Below, piece by piece: positions 50,062 through 55,211 of a DNA stretch of 55,211 bases. Under the pieces are notes generated by a model. It was not told the origin of the DNA, ran no database searches, and saw only the letters and a program-made list of their open reading frames with translations. Made by a program: the position numbers and the translations under genes. The DNA comes from Aerococcaceae bacterium DSM 111176 (lineage in GTDB: Bacteria; Bacillota; Bacilli; Lactobacillales; Aerococcaceae): positions 1-55,211 of the forward strand of contig JACBXN010000006.1 in the NCBI GenBank assembly GCA_015863215.1, in the 5' to 3' direction. Position 1 is the stretch's first letter. Each line of letters starts with the position of its first letter.

Positions 50062-50905
50062 ATTTAATTAATTATTCTTGAGTGTTGATCGTTATCGGTC
50101 AGCACTTTTTTTCTGCATATAATATGAAGCAATCGAAATAGACGAGTTCAAATGGCTTCAGAAATACCGATTTCAATAGGTGACAGCTGACCGATATACC
50201 CAGACCTTTCTGATACATAATGACGATTAATCCAGGTTAGTCGTCTTTTTAGGGGTATAAGTGATATTAAACATATTATATTACGAAGTTTGTCACAAAA
50301 GGTCACGAAACAATGTAAATGGGACTGTAAAATTTACGTTTTTTACATTTTTATTTTTTGTTTTAAAATTATATTACAATAACATTAAATTGTATGAACA
50401 ATTACTATATTGATTTCTATTTAATTAATGTTAATGAAATGAAATCAATGATTTTATGAAAAAAATTAAATTATTTTAATTCTTATTTTTATAATATAAT
50501 TGAGATAAATATTTAGTGAGACATTGATTGTTTCTGTTATGAAGGCATTACAGAGCATTGATACTTAGAAAAAAATATTGTATATTTACTGTGTGAACCT
50601 TTAATTCTCATAAAGTTTCAGAGTTAATTTATAACACTCCTCATTTTTTTCTCATATTATTGTTTCTAATTGCATCTGATCATATATCAAAACTCTTCAT
50701 ATTGACTCCCATTTGCTTTTATATTTGATTTAGAATATCAAGATTAGGAGTACTTTCAACTAACAAATGAAAACGCTTTCGACAGAAATAAGGAGGTGCC
50801 TTTTTAAAACATGCATACATTAAAATTTTTATTTAATGAATTTAAACTATTAGATGATTCGTTTGAACATAAACGAGTCATGTCTTCTTGAAAGGAGAAT
50901 ACCCT
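50062..50905. other. 840-base AT-rich leader region of the surface protein gene
   Basis: It starts with two terminator hairpins, 50082-50112 (AGTGTTGATC paired with GGTCAGCACT, T-run) and 50222-50256 (GACGA/TCGTC with TTTTT). Then comes very AT-rich DNA with a TATAAT-like element near 50498, a cre-like site (TGAAAACGCTTTCGA, 50768) and a short possible leader ORF. The gene at 50906 may have a long 5' leader. Confidence 0.55.
50811..50891 (+). CDS. Possible 26-residue leader peptide
   Basis: An ATG at 50811 begins a 26-codon frame (M-H-T-L-K-F-L-F-N-E-F-K-L-L-D-D and so on) ending at TGA 50889-50891, 15 bases before the surface protein start. A strong AAGGAGG lies 14 bases upstream of the ATG, further than ideal. 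It could be translated as a leader or just be a chance frame. Confidence 0.35.
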   Translation: MHTLKFLFNEFKLLDDSFEHKRVMSS

Positions 50906-53900
50906 ATGACAACCAATAGAGGCAAAAATGAAAATAATCAAAAAGATGATTGGTATCGTCGCACACGGTATTTCATATCATTATTAAGTGTTGTTGTAAT
51001 GTTACTGCAGACCTTTTTACCCGTAGTAGTTGCTGCGGAATCTTTAGGAGAAAATGAGAGTATTGTTACAGAGGTGCATGAACCAGCGGAGAGTATAGTA
51101 AGTGAGCCAGAGGAAGCTCCAATTATTGTACCACCAGCTGAAGAACCTCCGGCAGAGGTTCCGGTAGTTCCAGATCCACCAGCTGAATCAGTAACAGAAT
51201 CTCAGCCTGTACCGGAAGCTCCGGAAGAACCAGAAAAAGAACCAGAGCCAACTTTAATGGATTTTAGAGTGACGGTAAAATGGCAAGATGGTAATAATAT
51301 AGATGAGTTGCGACCAAGTTCACTTACTGTTTACCGATTAGATAATTCAGTAAACAATAATGTGACTGCAACTCTTTCAAGCGACAATCAATGGACCTAC
51401 ACTTGGCGTGGTATTAGAGATGATGTTAGCTATTCAATTGAAAAGCTGAATCTACCCTCAGGTTACTCTTCAATAGTAGACAATAGTAACCCAGCGCATA
51501 TAGTGATAACAAATCATTATACACCTAAACCAAGAGAGTCAACATCTCAAGAAAATGAGAGTAAAGAAAATGAATCAGATGAGAGCAGTGAAGAATCATC
51601 TGATGATGACTCTGACGATAGCGATGGGGAAACGTCGGATGATGAAGAGGAAAATGAGGATGAAACGGCACCTGAAGATTCACTCATAACACCTTTTAGC
51701 ATCTCACCCCCAGAAGAAGACCGAGCAATTACTTATAATTTCTTCTTAAGTGAGACAGATACAACACCTTTCCAAACACAAATAATTTTGGATCAGGAAT
51801 CATTAATAATGCCAGAAGTACCAACCGGACAAAGAAACTTTCTTGGTTGGTTTGCAATAGACGGAGGACAAGAATCAGCTGTTGCATTTGGTACACGAAT
51901 CACAGTTACAGAGAGTAGTCCAGAAACAGTAAATGTTTATGCGAAGTTTGAAAACGCACATTATGTGCAATTTATGCAACTGGGTGTCGTAATAATGACA
52001 AAGGTTGTTCAGGATGGGGATCCGGTTGATCCAAGCGATGTCCCGGTAATGGAAGACATTGATGGAGATATATTTGCACACTGGTCATTAAGTGAAAATG
52101 GCCCAGCCTTTGATTTTTCACAACCCATTCAAGATGATACAACACTTTATGCGGTGAGTATCCAGCGTCACAAAATTTCTTTTAATAGTGACGGAGGAAC
52201 TTCACAGCTACCAATTTATGTTGAAGATGGAGCGACGATTGATTTCTCAGGAATTAGCGTAGCAAAAGAAGGATATAGTTTCAGTCACTGGGCATTAAAT
52301 GGATTTCCATTTGATCCTCAAACAGTGATTACTCAACCATATAATCTAACTGCTGTTTGGACACCAATCGAACAACAAGAGTATACGGTTGTATATTGGC
52401 ATGAAAATCCCAATGATGATGGTTATAGCTTTGTTGAAGCAATTACTCGAAAAGGAAAAACGGGTAGCAATGCGACATATATACAAAGAAACTATAGTCA
52501 TTTTACATTCTCACATGCTGATCAAAACGTTCAGATTAAAGGGGATAGTAGTACTCAGATAAATGTGTATTATAGTCGAGATACATACCCGTTAATATTC
52601 CAAGTCCCTAGAGGTGGAAGAAATAATTGGAATACTATTGTTTCTGCATATGTAAAGCACGGTGCATCTATTATGACTTATTGGAATAATGCTTCCAGTC
52701 AGTATCCTAATTATAGATGGCGTGAAAGTGGGAGTACACAAATTGAAGCACCAATTATGGCTCAACGTAAAATGACTTTTGAAGGTGTTAATGCAGGAGA
52801 TAAATGGGCAACTGTTAATTTTGTTGAAACAGGGGTCGAACAGATTTTCAAAACTGTCTCATTTTGGACTTCCAACCAAGCTACTTTTAATGGAGGGCGT
52901 GAGGTTGTTGGTTTTACTTGGCAATATGTTACACGATCAGGGCAAGAAAGGGATACGTTTAGAAGTAATAACAATTACACTGTAAGAACATACTATACGC
53001 GAAATAACTATAATATCGAATTCATTACGAATAATCCTAACGATGTTGGAGTCAGACATGTAAAAGACATACCTTATGAAGCAAAACTCGAAGGAAGGAA
53101 TCCTGATAATTATGTTATCGATGAAACGACAATAACCATTGATGGGATTACCTACGTCTTTAAAGGTTGGTGGTCTAATGAATCTTTCAGTGGACCAATG
53201 CATTCATTTGACGGACAACAAATGCCAGCTAATAACTTGGTATTATATGCTAATTGGGAACCGAGAAACTTTACTGTAATCAATCATTTTGGTGACGGTG
53301 TAAGTTCTAAACCAATCATAGTTGAACCAGGTGAGGCTGTTGATCAATCTCAACTAGAAATGGTTGATAATGACAATAAGTTCGATGGATGGTATTGGTT
53401 TGTAAATGGTCGCTATGTGCCATTTGATTTATCAATGCCAATAAATCAAGATGGAATTGAGATTTATCCAGAATGGTTAGGTAACGAAGTTTCAATTATC
53501 TATGATGCCAATGGAGGGACGAATCCACCATCAGACGGCAACGTTTATAAAGTTGGAGCGGAAGCAACGACTAAGTCTAAAGAGAACATGGAATATGGTG
53601 CCCGACAATTTACCGGTTGGAACACAGCATTCGATGGAAGTGGTACCCATTATGAACCAAGACAAGTTGTTAACTTACCAGAGGCTGGAAAATTAACTTT
53701 ATATGCTCAATGGAGCGAGTTAACATCGACCTCAATTACTTATCACCCTAACGGTGCCCCAGGTAATCCAGTTGTTATTGAATCATTAACCAATAACGCA
53801 GTACAAAGCGTATTGGGGGTAACTAATGCCAGTATTGGGTTTAATTATCCAGATTATGTATTTGATGGCTGGAATACAGCAGCAGACGGCAGTGGAACAA

Positions 53901-55211
53901 GTTATTTTGAAGGAGATAATGTTCGAGTAAATAATGAAGATCCAGCGGACAATATCTTATACGCACAATGGGTGAAAAAGGTAAGTATCACTGCTAAGAA
54001 AGTTTGGTCAGACGGGAATAATCAAGACGGTAAGCGTCCTCAGAGTATTCAAGTTCAACTTTTAGCAGACAATGTACCTACTGGAAACCTTGTAACACTA
54101 AGTTCTGCAAATAATTGGGAATATACATGGAGTGGACTCCCAGAAAAAGTAAGAGGTAGAACAATTAATTATACGGTCAATGAACCGAATGTACCTACTG
54201 GTTATACTTCAAAGGTAACTAAGGAAGGCAACAAATTAATTATTACTAATACTTATAAGCCACAAACTAAAAAGATAAGTGGTACGAAAAAATGGGAAGA
54301 TAATAATAACCAAGATGGTCAAAGGCCAGATTCAGTTACTATAAAGCTATTAGCAAATAATGTTGAAGTAGCGAGTCAAACGACAACTGAAGCAGATAAT
54401 TGGAACTATACCTTTACCGATTTACCTGTGTATGCTAATGGCTCACCGATTACTTATATAGTAGCAGAAGAAAATGTTTCAGGTTATACAAGCGTTAGAA
54501 GCGGATATAATATTATAAACAAACGGACCCCAAGTAAAGTGAGTATTAGCGTATTCAAGGCTTGGGAAGATAATGATGACCAAGATGGCAAACGTCCAGA
54601 TACAGTTCAAGTTCAGCTATATGCTGATGGAACAGCGACGGGTGATGTGATTACATTAACATCTTCGAGTGGTTGGACATATACTTGGAGTGATTTGCCT
54701 GAATTCGCTGGTGGTACAGCGATAGATTATACTGTAGAAGAATTAAATGTCCCATCGGGTTATACATCGTCCGTTACAGATAATAACGACGGTAACTTAC
54801 AGATTACCAATAGTTACACACCAGAGACAACTTCGATTGACGGAACGAAACATTGGCGAGATGAAGATGACCAAGATGGCGTGAGACCAGATGAGGTCAC
54901 GATTATCTTACTCGGTAACAATGTGGAAGTAACCCGTCAAACGGTATCCGAAGCGGATAACTGGAATTACAGCTTCACTAACTTACCAGTTTACGAAGAT
55001 GGCACACCAATCACCTATACAGTAACGGAAGACCTTGTTACAGGTTACTCAAGTACAACCGATGGATTTGACGTCTACAACGACCGTACGCCAGACGAAG
55101 TAAGTATCAGCGTCTTCAAGTCATGGTTAGATAATAATAACCAAGACGGCAAACGACCAGAAAGTGTTCAAGTTCAATTATTCGGAGACGGCACGGAAGT
55201 GGGCACGCCAG
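50906..55211 (+). CDS. Large Cna_B / InlB-B repeat surface protein, partial
   Basis: The frame is open from the ATG at 50906 (AAAGGAG upstream) to the window edge, over 1430 codons without a stop. Residues 15-45 are a signal peptide without a YSIRK motif. Next come a Pro/Glu-rich stretch (46-115), one Cna_B-like domain (118-208), a Ser/Asp/Glu linker (210-255), and several Listeria-Bacteroides (InlB B-repeat, Flg_new) units with F-x-G-W or D-G-W motifs (N-F-L-G-W-F, F-D-G-W-N-T-A-A-D-G-S-G-T) to about residue 1020. From 1026 on there are tandem Cna_B repeats of two alternating types. Repeats of this kind form stalks with isopeptide bonds in adhesins. The C-terminal anchor lies outside the window. 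Confidence 0.93.
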   Translation, partial: MTTNRGKNENNQKDDWYRRTRYFISLLSVVVMLLQTFLPVVVAAESLGENESIVTEVHEPAESIVSEPEEAPIIVPPAEEPPAEVPVVPDPPAESVTESQPVPEAPEEPEKEPEPTLMDFRVTVKWQDGNNIDELRPSSLTVYRLDNSVNNNVTATLSSDNQWTYTWRGIRDDVSYSIEKLNLPSGYSSIVDNSNPAHIVITNHYTPKPRESTSQENESKENESDESSEESSDDDSDDSDGETSDDEEENEDETAPEDSLITPFSISPPEEDRAITYNFFLSETDTTPFQTQIILDQESLIMPEVPTGQRNFLGWFAIDGGQESAVAFGTRITVTESSPETVNVYAKFENAHYVQFMQLGVVIMTKVVQDGDPVDPSDVPVMEDIDGDIFAHWSLSENGPAFDFSQPIQDDTTLYAVSIQRHKISFNSDGGTSQLPIYVEDGATIDFSGISVAKEGYSFSHWALNGFPFDPQTVITQPYNLTAVWTPIEQQEYTVVYWHENPNDDGYSFVEAITRKGKTGSNATYIQRNYSHFTFSHADQNVQIKGDSSTQINVYYSRDTYPLIFQVPRGGRNNWNTIVSAYVKHGASIMTYWNNASSQYPNYRWRESGSTQIEAPIMAQRKMTFEGVNAGDKWATVNFVETGVEQIFKTVSFWTSNQATFNGGREVVGFTWQYVTRSGQERDTFRSNNNYTVRTYYTRNNYNIEFITNNPNDVGVRHVKDIPYEAKLEGRNPDNYVIDETTITIDGITYVFKGWWSNESFSGPMHSFDGQQMPANNLVLYANWEPRNFTVINHFGDGVSSKPIIVEPGEAVDQSQLEMVDNDNKFDGWYWFVNGRYVPFDLSMPINQDGIEIYPEWLGNEVSIIYDANGGTNPPSDGNVYKVGAEATTKSKENMEYGARQFTGWNTAFDGSGTHYEPRQVVNLPEAGKLTLYAQWSELTSTSITYHPNGAPGNPVVIESLTNNAVQSVLGVTNASIGFNYPDYVFDGWNTAADGSGTSYFEGDNVRVNNEDPADNILYAQWVKKVSITAKKVWSDGNNQDGKRPQSIQVQLLADNVPTGNLVTLSSANNWEYTWSGLPEKVRGRTINYTVNEPNVPTGYTSKVTKEGNKLIITNTYKPQTKKISGTKKWEDNNNQDGQRPDSVTIKLLANNVEVASQTTTEADNWNYTFTDLPVYANGSPITYIVAEENVSGYTSVRSGYNIINKRTPSKVSISVFKAWEDNDDQDGKRPDTVQVQLYADGTATGDVITLTSSSGWTYTWSDLPEFAGGTAIDYTVEELNVPSGYTSSVTDNNDGNLQITNSYTPETTSIDGTKHWRDEDDQDGVRPDEVTIILLGNNVEVTRQTVSEADNWNYSFTNLPVYEDGTPITYTVTEDLVTGYSSTTDGFDVYNDRTPDEVSISVFKSWLDNNNQDGKRPESVQVQLFGDGTEVGTP

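Noticed and set aside
50906-55211. The right end as non-coding DNA with small scattered frames.
   Set aside because: One frame is open without a stop for more than 1430 codons and carries signal peptide, Cna_B and InlB-B repeats; the small frames are shadows of it.
1-55211. CRISPR arrays, tRNA or rRNA genes, and intact insertion sequences.
   Set aside because: I found no regularly spaced repeats, cloverleaf sequences, rRNA motifs, transposase DDE frames or integrases.

Overview
The window is AT-rich DNA from a low-GC Gram-positive bacterium, most probably a Lactobacillales member of the Aerococcaceae/Carnobacteriaceae type. This rests on strong AGGAGG-type ribosome sites, TTG/GTG starts, an OpuA-type glycine betaine transporter, an Opp peptide transporter, a CorA transporter, a SatP-type acetate carrier, Rrf2/MerR/TetR regulators and a very large Cna_B-repeat surface protein. 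The genus is inference. I see no rRNA, tRNA, CRISPR array, integrase or intact insertion sequence.

Positions 1-22600 are an accessory region of short cargo modules and broken genes: a truncated unknown gene, a P-loop kinase-like protein, an AraC-GyrI regulator, fragments of a PemK/MazF-like toxin and a hexapeptide acetyltransferase, a TetR regulator with two membrane-anchored alpha/beta hydrolases, a CadD cadmium exporter, a SAM-I riboswitch ahead of an unknown small gene, a frameshifted HEPN-like gene, a FAD-dependent reductase with a decayed second copy, a decayed toxin-antitoxin pair, KdgT, a GIY-YIG protein, YjbR, a DUF1963 protein, a GyrI-like protein, a VOC protein, a DUF7000-like protein, a secreted acidic protein and an MDR oxidoreductase. 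The most striking structure is a set of six short + strand coding tails (near 919, 1764, 3442, 7467, 15433 and 16413). All translate to variants of H-V-E-x-V-V-L-L ending at a stop or fading out, and they look like the C-terminus of the 23S rRNA uracil methyltransferase RlmD/RumA. Two are followed by a similar terminator hairpin, and that hairpin recurs at 22539. Because the 3' end of rum genes is a known integration site for mobile elements, I interpret the region as an accretion array of elements that integrated one after another and then lost their mobility genes.

Positions 22600-31500 hold a membrane-tailed serine hydrolase with a small membrane partner, two unassigned or GyrI-like proteins, a RhuM-family protein, YwbE, and a run of six small, mostly acidic proteins (DUF5713, SUKH-like and others) that resembles an orphan immunity-gene store with no toxin.

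Positions 31600-50100 look like core or transport functions: oppFDCB with oppA upstream (all minus strand), a Gfo/Idh/MocA oxidoreductase, CorA, a GNAT gene with a -1 frameshift at a slippery heptamer, an opuA operon for glycine betaine uptake, a RelB/RelE pair, a CPBP protease, a nucleotidyltransferase-like gene with one nonsense codon, a MerR regulator facing a small membrane protein through a 19-bp-spaced promoter, and a minus-strand redox cluster (Rrf2 regulator, CxxC FAD oxidoreductase, methyltransferase) with a shared operator. The acetate transporter follows. From 50906 to the window edge runs the 5' part of the giant surface protein, preceded by an 840-base AT-rich leader.
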